NCBI RefSeq assembly: GCF_050947335.1
Contig: NC_134991.1
Span: 4,030,001 to 4,094,000 of the forward strand
Length of the DNA stretch: 64,000 nucleotides
Reading direction: 5' to 3'
From: Megachile rotundata
Lineage: Eukaryota > Arthropoda > Insecta > Hymenoptera > Megachilidae
This document shows positions 21,716-33,600 of this stretch, piece by piece. The translations under genes were made by a program, and so were the position numbers. How positions within the stretch are numbered: position 1 is the first letter of the stretch; each line of letters starts with the position of its first letter. The notes below the pieces were generated by a model that saw nothing but the letters and a program-made list of their open reading frames with translations, was not told where the DNA came from and made no database searches.

Positions 21716-23104
21716 TTCTGAATATAACTAGATACGACGTAAAATTCATAAATGTGGTTTTTTATTTTTTACAACTACAGTTTGCAATATAAAAATGTGA
21801 AAAAATTCTGTAACGTGTGCTATGTGAATCTCAATGTTTTAGAATTTTTTTCGGAATTTTTGTACGAGATTAAATAGGCAAAATAGGCCAAAAACCGAAA
21901 TTCTGTTTTTCCCTTTTTACTGCCTGCATGGTTGAGATAAGGGGTTGAAACTTGATGTAAGATGTTTTTTTTTTTATATGCTATCAACTGTCGTATTGGA
22001 TATTTCATTTGGCTCAAGAGCATTTTTGATCATCCCCTCCCTCTTTCCTCGAGTCGCGCTCGCTAGGATTAGGAAACTTGGCTCGAGCCTGTATTTCTAA
22101 AATTTGCTTGACGTCTAAAAATAGATTGATAGATATGGCAACAGCGTAACAATCCGGCAATGATGCCTTCGCGTCCTTTGTCTGTCAAAAATTGGTTGGT
22201 AATAGGAATAGGAATAGGTGGCTAATAGAGTTTAGATATATTTGTAGATCTAGTCGATAGATGACGCAACGCGAGTTGTCTAGTTTCCAGATTGTTTATT
22301 TCTAGTATTATCCGCTCATAGATATCGTCGCTTCGATCGATTCGGAGATAAGCCAAAACGGGATCCTGCCCTTAAGGGCCGCTCTCCATGCGCCTGCATC
22401 GACCCTTCCCCGGCCATGTTGGATGTTTGCGAACCGGCCTTTACGCTCTACGCTTTCCCTCGCGCGAAGATGCCCATGTGTTCGTACGATATATCGAAAC
22501 TTGCTCGACTGACGCCATTATTTATTTACTATCAAATCACGAAAATACGAAAATAGCCAAAACTAATCACCGCGTGCATTCAATATGCCTCATTCGCCCT
22601 TTCCCGCACTCTAAATCCCTAATGAGATTTACATTATTAATTATTTAATTTAATTTCTGCGACTTTCTCTCGCAACTTCGACATGTCGCACGACCACGTG
22701 TTCGCGCAAATTCTTCTTCGAGGGCAACTTTCACCCTCAAATTGCACTATTTTCACTCGCGATATATAAAAATAATCGTGTTTAAGTCGCGCACATATTT
22801 ATTTTATTTCACGGTCGGCCCGAACACTCGTTTCCTCGCTTTCGATTACTCATGGGTTTGCACCCCATGCTTTCCCTCGCGTCGTGTGGAGGTCGCCATT
22901 ACCGAAATTTCGATTTTTATTTATAAATTCATTATTTCACCTCCGATTTTTACAAAACTTTACCGCTCACTTCCCTCACGGTCTCCCCTCACTTCACAAC
23001 ACTATTTATCACACTTCAACCACTTTTTCCCACCAAAATTGAACTTTATCGCGGAGCGACCCCCGAACACGTGCGCTCGCCACGACAGCCAGCCGCGTGC
23101 TCTT
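21716..23104. other. Unannotated stretch inside the telomere-like block
   Basis: From about 22030 the sequence is GC-richer and unique. Two segments (about 22450-22475 and 22867-22890) share GCTTTCCCTCGCG, suggesting an old local duplication. ORFs at 22388 and 22742 show no domain. Confidence 0.35.
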
Positions 23105-23285
23105 AACCTAAACCTAACCTAACCTAACCTAACCGTGACAGCGTTACGCGTGACACCGTTGCGTTATGATTTTGTACTATAGAGAGTATGATAGAGAATG
23201 ATAGAATACAATATAACCGTGACAGCGTTAGGCGTTACGGATTTCGCGTTACGTTACGATTTTATATTATAGAGTATGATATATC
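23105..23285 (+). repeat. TTAGG-type repeats followed by 1.5 copies of the cassette
   Basis: AACCTAAACCTAACCTAACC and two more units (23105-23134) run straight into GTGACAGCGTTACGCGTGAC. The cassette then repeats about 93 bp later in diverged form (from about 23219). This shows the cassette itself is tandem and alternates with telomere motifs. It closes the GC-rich block; AT-rich sequence follows. Confidence 0.75.
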
Positions 23286-24640
23286 TGAAAAAACGTAACA
23301 GCGAATATAACGAATGATAAGACAAATAATAAATATATCGTCAGGAGCGAGAATAAAACACACACGGTTTTGATGAAAGTAAAGAATAAATGTATTTAAT
23401 ATAAAGTATTTACAACGTGACGCGCACTCGAGACTATATTTCAAACGACTAACGACTAACTTTCGGAGCACGGTTGTCGCCGTTGCGACAATACACAAAA
23501 CCGAAAAATAAACAAACTAACTCAGAGAGGGCAGCAAGATGTCGAATCGATCTACATCGATCTAATCTATCATATATTATATTAAGAATTCATAGTTTAA
23601 AGAACACATTATATTCAGACAGATTATTTGTCAAAAATATTATATTTATATTCAGCTAAATTATTTTAGTGCTTTCTTATTGTTATACTACTACATAATT
23701 TTCTAGCAAGTATGCAGTGTTACATTATAAAATTGACTTCATAGCACGACAGTTAGAACAATTGGGTCATGTACCTTACACTAACAATTTTTTATCTAGA
23801 ACATAATGTATCAAATGGAATTCTTCTTTTCTACTTTAATTTAAAAGGATTAACCAACAATACTAATTTCTGTTCTAATTTAAAAAATTGGTTTCGTAAT
23901 GTATGTTGAAAATTATGAAAATACACAAAGGTTGCAAAACTAAAACAGCTGTGTCTTTTAAACAAATTCAAAATCAGGAGAATGCTTTAAATTATAAATT
24001 TTTTTCATTTGAAGAATTAATTTTACATCTGATATTAAATGTAATAGCAATGGACAAAATCATTTGGACTGATTGCTAGTTTTAGTGTTAAACAATCACA
24101 TTCTTATGTATTCAATAATGAGATAACAAGTTGTGTTTATTATTCACTATTAGAGTGAATACTCTGTGTAAATACATCTCCATAAAATTCTTTGGGTAAT
24201 CAGAGATGTAGATAAATAAATAGATAAGGAAATAGATATATAGATAAATAGATCGAGAAGAAGTGAAAGGGAAGATCAGATTATTTGTTCGAATACGGAC
24301 CCCTGTGTAGTTAACTTTTTTAGTCGTCTATTATTGGAGCGAAAGGCTTCTACCTACCGCAGGCCACGTGCACGTCTCTCTCCTCATTTTTAAGGAATTA
24401 ATCAGAGCTAATTGCCAATCTGTAAGAAGAGGGAGATAGGACCCTTCTATAAAACTGAATTACAAGGTTCCTTCGGATTATTTCGACTTCAACAGTTTAA
24501 TTCGATCTTTCACTGAACATTTAATTTATGACACGATAAAATTGAAAAATTGTTGACGATGTTGTGATTAAAATTGAAGATCAGTCCTTTATTAATTCTT
24601 TGTCGACATTATAGTATTTTATGACTTTCAAAAGTGTACG
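23286..24640. other. AT-rich stretch, no gene seen
   Basis: Nothing recognisable. A small GC-richer patch lies at about 24290-24470, just before octamer array 3. Confidence 0.4.
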
Positions 24641-24644
24641 CGAT

Positions 24645-24965
24645 TTTCAAATTCTCAAACTCACGAGTTTCCAAATTTTTGAATTTTCGTATGAAGTTTC
24701 AGATTTTAAGAATCTGAAATTTCACAGTTTAAATAACTATCTAATTTCTCAAATTTAAGACTCTTCAAAAGCTATATCTCTAAATTCTCAAATTTCCAAA
24801 TTATCAGGTTCCCTAATTTTTGGATACACAAATTTTCAAGCTCTTAAATTTCCAAATTTCTAGAAACTTAAATTTACAAATTTTAAAATTTTCATAGTCT
24901 CAAATTTTCAAACTCCTAAATTTCATAATTTTCAAGCCTGTAATTTTCACAATTTACGTATACCA
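24645..24965. repeat. Octamer-period array 3 (pyrimidine strand up)
   Basis: This is an 8-bp register of ATTTCCAA/ATTTTCAA-like units over about 40 units, with the same unit and orientation as array 1. Confidence 0.75.
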
Positions 24966-26654
24966 AAATTAAAAAAAAAACTAAACAACTGAAATATTAC
25001 CCTTGTAATTAACGATTAAAATAATTCATTAATTTTGAAAGCGGGACAAATCCATTTGGGTGTAACATCTTTATTTTGTTTTGCCAGCATTGCTGAATAA
25101 TAAACATGCGTTATTAGGAAATACAGAAACTGTGTATTAGTGCCTACCAATATTTTTAAATTTATTGATATGCAAATCCTTAAATATCTCGCAACAACAA
25201 GAAATGAATTTGCCCCACTTTCCGAATAAATTCCTTGCATATGCAATTCGATAAAATAGCACTTCGCCACTTAAACGATATTTCGTGTTTCCAAAGTAGT
25301 TTCCAAACTTAATACAGAAAGCACTCGACCAATTCAATAGCTGCGTGTGTCTGTTGCAAAATATTTGACAGAAATAACCGGTCGATATCTATCAAGCGTG
25401 AATTCGAGTTATGTTACGATACATACATACATTTTGAATGCATCGCACCTTGATGGAATGTAAAACTTCCGTTAAACGGCTGCTCGAAAGTCGAAACTGG
25501 AAAAGCAGCGAAAAAGGAGGAAAAGAAAGGAAGAAAGAAAGAGGAAGTAAACTCTTTATGGACTTGTTTGTCGCTGCCCGGCTTTTTAGAAATTATTCGA
25601 AAAGTTCGAATCCGCGTCAGAACATAACCACAAGATCGTTTTAGACGATCATACGACAGTTAGGTTAGGTGACTTCCTCTTTTAGAGTGATTGAATGTCG
25701 AATACCAGAATTTTTATAAACAACAGTTTGAATCACGAGATCTACTTTGTAAGTCTAATTTCCGCTTAATTCTTATTTTCGAAGTTTCTGAGTCAATTTC
25801 TGGTGTATGTATACGCGCTATTTTGCTTCAACTTCAATTTTGTTATTTCCGTAAACGCTCGTAAAAGAGAACAACGCAGTGAAGTCCGAAAAGCGTACTT
25901 TTGTGAAAATCCGTGTCTTAAGAGTGATACATAAGCTTCGTTAAAATGTCACTGATGGAGTGTTCCAATCTGGACAATATTCAAGAACTTTTGTTACAAA
26001 ATATATAAAATATACATTTGAATAAATAAAAGAAAGATGAGGTTCTAATCTTCTTATTTTACATAAAAATTCAAGCTAACATTATTAGAATTTGAAATAA
26101 CGGAACAAAATAAGCAACAATATCATATCAACTTAAACCAACATTCAATTTTGGTAATATCGCTTTTTGGTAATAACGTTTTTCAAGAAACGTTAAATGA
26201 CACTTATTACCGAACGCAGCAAAAGTTATTAACAAGGGACATTACCCAATCGCCAATCGCCGATTTTGATGCGCTTTGAATATGATATAGAACGCAAAAA
26301 AATATTTGACACGTATTTTTTTTTATCGGCCATCGTCCATGCTGAAGGGGTGAAAATGGCCCCCAAAGTTGGGGTTGCAAAACATATTTTCTCGAATATC
26401 TCAGGAACTATTAGGCCTAGACAAAAAATTAAAAGTGCAAATTTTTCTGTTTTAGAAGGCCAATAATATGGCGTAAGTGGATTTTTGACAAATTTATTTG
26501 TTTAAAAAATATGTTAAAAATTAACATTATTTTGTAAATTTTTTTAATAAAACTTTGTACTATTTTGATCAAATTTTACACATGTAACTATAGGTCAAAA
26601 GACAAAATACGGATAAATTGGAATTTTTAATTTCGCTTGTGGAAAAAATATTAT
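24966..26654. other. No supported gene
   Basis: AT-rich sequence dominates, with a patch at 25430-25640 that includes a purine-rich AAGGAAGAAAG run. At about 26150-26640, text such as CCAATCGCCAATCGCCGATT and repeated ATTACC/GGTAAT motifs look like part of a transposable element, but I could not define its ends. Confidence 0.3.
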
Positions 26655-27928
26655 TTTTTTTTAATCCAGGTTTAACGTCGCATCTACCTTCAGGTCATTA
26701 GCGACGACTGGGTTCTATTTCCTACACTTTTATGGACTATATACTATGGTACAATTTGATTTCTTTCAGGTACTGTAGGGTATTCTCTATGTACTTTTGC
26801 GAAGTTAAGGCTGTGGACGGTGTTATTCCATACTTTTGTCTTTGGGTCTGATATTTGCTGCAGTCAAAAAGTAGATGGTGGGTCGAGATATTCTTTCTGC
26901 AGACCGTGCATATTGGTGGTTCTGTTTTTTTTAAGAGGTACTCATGTGTGAGTTTACAATGACCGGTTCTAAGTCTGGCTAAGATAATTCTGTCCTTCCT
27001 CTTAATATTGCTACTGGGCATTGTTTCGTAGAAGTCTTGAGTTACGTTAAGAGTTTTTATATACTTAGAAGTTCTCCATTCTTTATTCCATGCTTGTCGT
27101 TCGATGTGGCGTACTGCGACAATGAGGTCTTGGTATGGAATCTGTCTGCAGCTGTTAACTGGCGAGGACAATGTTGCTTCTTTGGCGGTTTTGTCGGCTA
27201 ACTCATTTCCTTCGATTCCTTGGTGGGATGGTACCCAGGCTAAGGTTATATAATTTCCAATGTTGTTAAGATTCGTATAAGTGTAATGGATATTTAGGAT
27301 AACTTCATGTTTAGATTCAATAATTGGGTTTACTATTGCTTTGATGACACTCATAGAATCTGTGAAAATGATGAAAGGTAGGTTATTATTATTGTCCTGC
27401 ATGTATTTTAAGGCTTCAAAAACTGCCCAAGCTTCTGCTGTGAAGATGGATGAGGCTTTTGGAAGAGGGATTTTTTGGATTGTACTATCGTAGACGACGG
27501 CAGCTCCTACTGCCTGGTCATTTTTTGATGCATCAGTATATATCCTTTGGTGGTTAGGGAATTTATTACATAGTCGCTGAAAATTAAATTTATGTTCAAT
27601 GCTACTGATTTGATCTTTTGGGGAGTACTGCGAGGTCAGTATTGGTATCTGGAATTTTTTGGATCCATGGAGCAGGTTTCCTATGTTTACGTGGGATGAT
27701 CGGGGTCGATGTGATTTCAGCAAGACTCTCGTATTCGGCAATTCTTCCATAGAATGGAATTGGAGACTTAGGTTTTTTGATTTGTAGGTGTGTATATCTA
27801 TTAGTAAATATGTTATTATAGGTAGGATTATTTGGAGTGGAGGAGATTTTAATTGCATATTTTAGGCTTAGGTATTTCCTTCTTTGTTCTAGTGGTGGTT
27901 CTTTTGATTCGAATAGTATGTATTATTG
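26655..27928 (-). mobile_element. 5'-truncated I-type non-LTR retrotransposon
   Basis: Minus-strand order is the end of the reverse transcriptase linker, RNase H, a C-terminal knuckle, a short 3' UTR, and an A-rich tail near 26655. The 3' UTR contains CGCTAATGACCTGAAGGTAG and ACGTTAAACC, a style common at I/Nimb-type 3' ends. The 5' side stops near 27928 in unrelated AT-rich sequence, typical of incomplete reverse transcription. Confidence 0.75.
26737..27928 (-). pseudogene. ORF2 fragment: RNase H and C-terminal domain (I-type non-LTR element)
   Basis: The fragment starts in one frame with ESKEPPLEQRRKYLSLKYA, the usual linker after the reverse transcriptase. A frame change between about 27720 and 27600 moves it into the frame that continues to the stop at 26737. 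RNase H motifs are clear: YTDASK, FTAEAWAVFEAL, FTDSMS and WVPSHQGIEGNELAD, supplying the expected acidic residues. Then come ILARLRTGHCKLTHEYLL and the knuckle CTVCRKN...HHLLFDC. An apparent ATG at 27858 gives a 373-codon frame whose first ~85 residues are out of register. RNase H would remove RNA from the RNA:cDNA hybrid. The reverse transcriptase is lost, so the copy is inactive. Confidence 0.8.
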
Positions 27929-28512
27929 TCGTTGAAGTTATACGTACATTTTATACCTTCCGTTCGGTGCACAACTGATTTCTATACGTAATATTTTGGA
28001 AATTGTATTATATTACATTTTTTACACTAACTTATTTAAAAAAAAAATTTGAAGGTCCAAAGGTACCTCTATAAAAATATGTCGTTCGAGTCATATATCG
28101 CATTTGATTCGCGTTATGGACGCGTACTGGTGGCAGTATTCGACGCACGGAGGATCTTAACGCGTAAATTGTACTTGTGCGAAGTGTAATATCTTCATAA
28201 TGATGTAGAATACGTGCAATTAAAGGAATTACATCTGTTGATCAAGAATTGCTTCACGATTGTAAAATATATATTATTAGGTTGGGTAACTTTGAAAATA
28301 TCACTTTTTTAATAATTTTTTAATTTTTTAAAATTTTGATAAGAAATATCATATAGCCAAATAAAACTTTGACAGTTTTAAGTATTAAAAAATCGTTACT
28401 GGATTAATACAACCTTCTGATGTATGTGGTTATAGAACATGGAAAAATTTCGCGCATTAAATATTAAATCTTTTGCCTACGTTAGATTTACAAATTAACG
28501 TACGGGCATGGG
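27929..28512. other. No gene seen
   Basis: This is AT-rich sequence. TTAGGTTGGGTAACTTTG near 28280 resembles a mariner terminus, but no partner end was found. Confidence 0.3.
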
Positions 28513-28516
28513 ACAA

Positions 28517-29200
28517 TGGGGAGCCTGCGTTAGCTAGCTACTAGAACGACCCACGATCAAGTATCCAAATGGCGTATACCCGCTTTACCAGTCAAGTATT
28601 AAGAATCATTGCGGCTCTTGACAGCGAAAACTGTTCCGATTATACTTATCCAGGAGACTTCTAGCTTGCTCAACTTCGAAAACTGTTCTGCCATTTAGGC
28701 GAGTTTCGCTCGGCCTTTTATACTCGCCAGCCTGGCAATTTCTTGGAAAACCCCCATAACGTCGAAATATATAATTGTCGTATAAATTCGCAATTAGACA
28801 TTAATTATGAAAACGAACGATTTAATTACATTATCAATATCGCAATCTACATAATAGTTTATGTTCCTGATATAAAAGTAGTAATTTAATAGTGTTTTAA
28901 CGAAAATCGCATTTTCTATCCTCCTCTATGTACTACGCACGACTTCTATACGGATCTGAGCTAAATGTATAAGCATACGATGCTTCTCGAACATTCCATT
29001 GAATAATATTATAATTTACAATATATACTGCAATAAACTGTCGAAATTAATACATAAGGTACTTGATATATAATGTACTGTCGGTAATTGTCTAATATTG
29101 TCGGTAACTAAACTATTCTCACGGTGGGTAATTGAATTAGAGCACAGAACTGCCATGTTGGTGACGAAAAGAAAAAAAAACTCTTCCAGGGATGTTACAC
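28517..29200. repeat. Dispersed LTR-like repeat, copy C (internal deletion)
   Basis: This copy is nearly identical to 2690-3190 over its first ~500 bp. It then lacks about 200 bp relative to copy B before ending CCAGGGATGTTACAC. The bases ACAA occur at both edges (28513-28516 and 29199-29202), which would be a 4-bp target duplication if the repeat ends at GTTAC. That choice of end is not the usual CA. A mixed AT-rich segment follows to 29380. Confidence 0.6.
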
Positions 29201-29380
29201 AAACATATAATCGGAAAGTCATAACAGAAAACAAAATTTCCAACCTTTCGCTTAGACGTCACGCAGTCTATCTCTGTCATAAATCGTTCAAAGGCAAAAT
29301 AGCACAGGCTAATTACCCCCGACGACCCTCCAAAATACGTTGACGCTAACGTATGTGTACAATGAGATACTAAATATTAG

Positions 29381-29607
29381 GAACATGAATGCATATATGA
29401 GGTCCATTGAGGACCCCACTTACCTAATTCGGTGCTAACTTTGATTATAACGACAATTTATATCTGTAAACACATTGAACATAACATAATAAATATAGAC
29501 AGAAGCAAATAGCCGAACTTTCAGTTCACAAATGGCGGGGCTAAAAATGTTAACACAAAAAATGCAACACTGGGGTCCTCTGCGGACCCCACTGATGCAT
29601 TTAAGGG
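29381..29607. mobile_element. piggyBac-like MITE
   Basis: The right end, read inward, is CCCTTAAATGCATCAGTGGG followed by GTCC-GC-AGAGGACCCCA, next to TTAA (29608-29611). The left end is GAACATGAATGCATATATGA followed by GGTCC-ATTG-AGGACCCCA, next to TTAG (a decayed TTAA). ATGCAT plus a GGGGTCC/GGACCCC hairpin near the end is a pattern I know from piggyBac-type insect elements. It is only ~227 bp and has no transposase. Confidence 0.55.
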
Positions 29608-29737
29608 TTAACGACGCTTTGCGTGTGCGAAACGCTTGCGGGGCAATCGTAGCTTTGCACTCCTGCGAGTAACTTCGACGGAAAGCAATATAATATAATA
29701 TGTACAATCCTACAATATAATATAAGAGCTTGAATAT

Positions 29738-30475
29738 AATATACAGGGTGTATAAAAAAAGTCGGAACCCTTGAATATTTCGAAAAATATAAGTTTTATC
29801 AAAAAATGTTTCAGACAAAAGTTGTAGGGTTTAAAAAGTTCTATTTACTGGCAACATCATTTTGACCTTGAAGAGTCACTGGAAGATCACGTGAAGGTCA
29901 CTTCAATTTTTTTAAATGGAACACCCTATATATTTTTGCATATTCTTGTAGCTTACCTCGAGAGCTTTCTAAAACACTATGATAAAATATTTTTTGATTA
30001 AAAACTTTTTGAGTTATTAAGGTTTGAAAGTTCCAATATTTTGATAAATTACAAAATATCTTTTATGCACAGAATAATGAGATAAATTGACTGGCGTAAA
30101 TAAAATACACAATTGTTTAAAAAAAAAAAAATAAATTTGCAACAATTACAAATTTACGATGTTTCAAAAAAGCTATCTTTGACATGGATACTGATCATTC
30201 CCCACTTCCAGGTACGCGGGAGTACAAGGGGGGTTAAAAATTTTAAATAGCCCCCTATTTTTTATTGCATATTCTTGTAACTTATCTCGAGATCTTTTCG
30301 GAACATTATAATAAATGATTTTTATATTAATTTTTTTTTGAGTTATAAGTTCATTTGTTTCATACATTACATCTTTTTCATCGTCTCAATGACAATACCA
30401 ACTGGCGAGTGAGATATCATTTTATGTAAAAATACTGTAACTTTTAAGCCTCATAACTATGCACCCTGTATAATA
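29738..30475. mobile_element. CAGGGTG-type MITE with internal direct repeat
   Basis: The left end TATACAGGGTGTATAAAAAA and the right end (read inward) TATACAGGGTGCATAG form short inverted ends. Inside, about 100 bp near 29930-30030 recurs near 30250-30355 (TTGCATATTCTTGTARCTTA, CTCGAGA). No coding capacity. It is related in its first bases to 11735-13701 but otherwise different. Confidence 0.5.
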
Positions 30476-30966
30476 ATCACATGTATAATAGTCAGAGCAT
30501 CCAGAAATACCAGCACTAGTGTCGAGTACTCATTTTTGACACCTTGAATGCTGAATCCAGTCTTTGTTTCTTTCCAAACGAACTATTCTGATTTATCTCT
30601 TTTGATTATAGCACTCTGACTATTCTTAGTACTTAATTTCAACTTTTTTGCTGTTTATATTGTTTAGTTGCACTGAGAAGCTAAATGGTAAATAGTAACG
30701 CAACCTTCAATTTAATATTGTTTTTTTAAACCAACAATAATAGGCTGTTCGGTTTCAATCAAATAACCCAGAAAACGAGAACATTACTTTCTATAGTTTT
30801 TATACAATATATTTTTTTGAATTAGTATTATTGAAATAGATAAAAATACTGTGAGTATATAAGTGTAAATTGACTTTATGTAAGTTAATGAATTAAAATA
30901 ACATATGAAAACTCATAGAATGCGGATATTTATGCACTTCTGACACATGAAAGTATACAAAGCATA
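30476..30966. other. No gene seen
   Basis: AT-rich sequence upstream of the mariner element. Nothing recognised. Confidence 0.4.
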
Positions 30967-31821
30967 CGAGGTGTGACACAAAAGTAACGAGACTAGGTCT
31001 GCAGCTTGAAAAAACAATTGAATTGGCAGCAATTGTTTTTTGTGGCATCATCCCACATACCTCCTCTATCCATGTTGCCAATTTCGATTGAATCGGTCAT
31101 ACCATTTGGAAGTATTGCGTTATTTAGTGAACACGTGCAACTGCATTCTGCCGGAAAAATGTCTAACGTAAAAATCGAACAGCATATAAACATCAAGCTT
31201 TTTGTAATATTTGTTGAAATCTTTTGTAACATGTGATGAGACTTGGATTTTTACCTATGACCCAGAATGTAAGCGCCAGTCAATGGAGTAGAAGTCTCCA
31301 GGATCCCTAAAACCCAAAAAAGCACGCATGTCAAAATCAAAATTCCACATTAATGGAATTGTAATGATTGAGTGGTTTCCCAGTGGTCAGACTGTTAACC
31401 AACATTGTTACATTAAAGTCCTAAAAAGATTTAGTGAAAAAATTTGGAAAGAAAGGCCACAGTTATGAAGCGATGGATGGTCGTTGCACCAGGACAATGC
31501 ATCCACTCACACGGCACTGTCTGCCAAGTAGTTTCTGACCAGTAAAAATATTACTGTGATGGGGCATCCTTCTTATTCACCTGATTTGGCTCCATGAGAC
31601 TTTTCTTTATTTCCTAAAGTTAAATTTTGCTTAATGGGAACCCATTTCACCTCAGTTAAAGAGGTTCAGGCAGAAACGGAGAATCTCCTAAAGGGACTTC
31701 CAAAAACCTCGTTCCAGAATTGTTACCAGCAATGGCAGCACCGTGATAATGTCACAGAGAACTGATTCTGCAGGTACAATGATTTATTGGACTAGTCTCG
31801 TTACTTTTGTGTCACACCTCG
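30967..31821 (+). mobile_element. Internally deleted mariner element
   Basis: The terminal inverted repeats are perfect over about 30 bp (left from CGAGGTGTGACACAAAAGTA; right mirror ending at 31821). TA lies at 30965-30966 and 31822-31823, the mariner target duplication. At 855 bp it is about two thirds of a full mariner (~1.3 kb). The missing part is the middle of the transposase. Undamaged ends mean it could still be moved in trans by a matching transposase. Confidence 0.9.
31159..31766 (+). pseudogene. Mariner transposase remnant (D,D34D type)
   Basis: It starts ATGTCTAACG (MSNVKIEQHINIKL), the usual N-terminus, then stops after 26 codons. The helix-turn-helix region is missing. Another frame resumes at DETWIFTYDPE (first Asp, 31235-31237), then HQDNASTHT (second Asp, 31493-31495) and SPDLAP-stop-DF (third Asp, 31583-31585). 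Only 29 residues separate the last two Asp, against 34 in active mariners, and at least three stop codons interrupt the frame. It is a dead gene. Confidence 0.85.
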
Positions 31822-31823
31822 TA

Positions 31824-32598
31824 TTTCGATCCCACGTCTTGATTCAATTCACTCCTTTCAAATTTTATTGGAGAGTAAATCAAAGGTGCAAAAATCTTAG
31901 ACACAGATATGGACATATCATTTTTACAGTACTATTATTGAAAATTAGACGCATTAGAATTAAATAAATTTACTATCGGTAAATTTATCTATAAAAATTT
32001 CGAACAGGAAATATGTAAAATACAATTAATAAAAACGAACTTAATATACACTGGCTCTAGACTTCAGACATGCAAATTATATACGATATCAATATAATAT
32101 ATTTGGAATCTGCAAAATGTGTTTAATATGACAAATAAAATAAGCTTAAAAAAGAAAATATTCTATGTATTTACATAAACATTCGCATTCTATACATGAT
32201 ACATGAAGCGTACGCGACAAAAAATATTGAAATTAGTACGACTAATACTTTTCTGTTAATTTGGGTCATAAAGAGTGTGCTTTATAGAAGATCATATTAC
32301 ACCGTTCAGAAGACATTAATCGGTCGGATATTCAGTAATGAATTTTCGCCATTGCAGTAAATTTCGCAGCCGCAAATATTTGCAACCTGGTGTTACACAG
32401 TAGTTGTATTTATTGTTCTAATTGAACAAAATTATAATCGGTCATCGTAACTTTTTAGATTTCAATAGTGTTCTATTTTTGTAGCCGAGTTTCATAAATA
32501 TTATTTAATTCTTCAAGGTTGGTCTGAAACTGGTAGTCCCAGCCTTATATGCTTTGTAGCATATAATTAACAATTAACGAAATTTTCATATTCGCAAT
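31824..32598. other. No gene seen
   Basis: AT-rich sequence. Nothing recognised. Confidence 0.4.
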
Positions 32599-32599
32599 T

Positions 32600-32745
32600 A
32601 CTAAATGCATCAAATTTTCAAATTTTCAAAACTACGAAATATCATTTCTAAATTTCTCAATTTGCAAATTTTTAAGTATCTATGTTTCTAAATTTTATAA
32701 TTTTTAAATTTCTATATTTCTAAGTTTTGAATGCATTTCTAAAAG
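32600..32745. repeat. Octamer-period array 4 (pyrimidine strand up)
   Basis: This is an 8-bp register of CAAATTTT/AATTTCTA-like units over about 18 units. It ends where the GC-richer island 32750-33600 begins. Confidence 0.65.
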
Positions 32746-33600
32746 TTACAGTCACGGATCGTTAAGTACAAAATAGCCAAAGCATTTGACTTTCTTTATT
32801 TAACATCATAGAAGCTAATAGTTAGTCACGATCGTCGCTTGTAACAAATAAATCATGCTCCAAGAAATTGAAACTAATTTCTGCAGTTAAGTAGTTAACT
32901 CGCGAAAGTCGAAACAAAGCAACCAGATAAATGTTCGAAGACGACAGGTTACGAAGCCTTCGTGATTGTAGGAGATAAATAAAGTCTTTGAAAAGACAAA
33001 GAAAATATGTTGATAAATCTAATGTCTAGCTAAGATAGGTAGCCAAGGCGAGCGTGGTGGAAAACAAGTGTCTTCGACGAAGAGCATTAACCGACTCTAG
33101 AATACTTTTATTTTCCCTGATCCTTGTTGTCTTGGATCAGAAGTTGCTTTCGGGGACAAGGAAGGCGATGATCTTTCCACCTCGGCTAAACTTTTCGAAT
33201 TTCTGTTATCCGCTTCGACCAGCCTCTGTCCGCTCGCCGCGATTACCCAGTGGGAAGTTTGTGCACCCACTTTTCTGACAAATTATACGTTCCTGTACGT
33301 CTTATTTACTTTCGTCAGAACATACCGAATCTTACGATGATATTTACTTCCGGCCCGAGAATCGAATCCGGTTTTCAAAATCTTTCGCTTTTCAGCTGGT
33401 CGCTAGTTTCGCTTCCTTCCTCGTAGAAGTCGTTCGTGAAGATTGCCCTAGAGAAATCGACGGAAATTGTTCGCTCGATTGATCGCTGGTCCTTTCTTGT
33501 TGCTCCAGAAACTTGCCACGATTGCTATGATTAAGATCTGTTTTGAATTCCGTTCTTCTTCACCTATCAACGATATGAGTTTGTGTCACAAAATCGAGGG
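32746..33600. other. GC-richer unique island
   Basis: No ORF with a recognisable domain. At 33352-33425 the minus strand has a weak B-box-like ATTCGATTC and an A-box-like stretch, with no foldable tRNA. The island is bounded on the left by octamer array 4. Confidence 0.3.

Noticed and set aside
28280..28300. Second mariner terminus (TTAGGTTGGGTAACTTTG)
   Set aside because: No inverted partner or transposase sequence found nearby.
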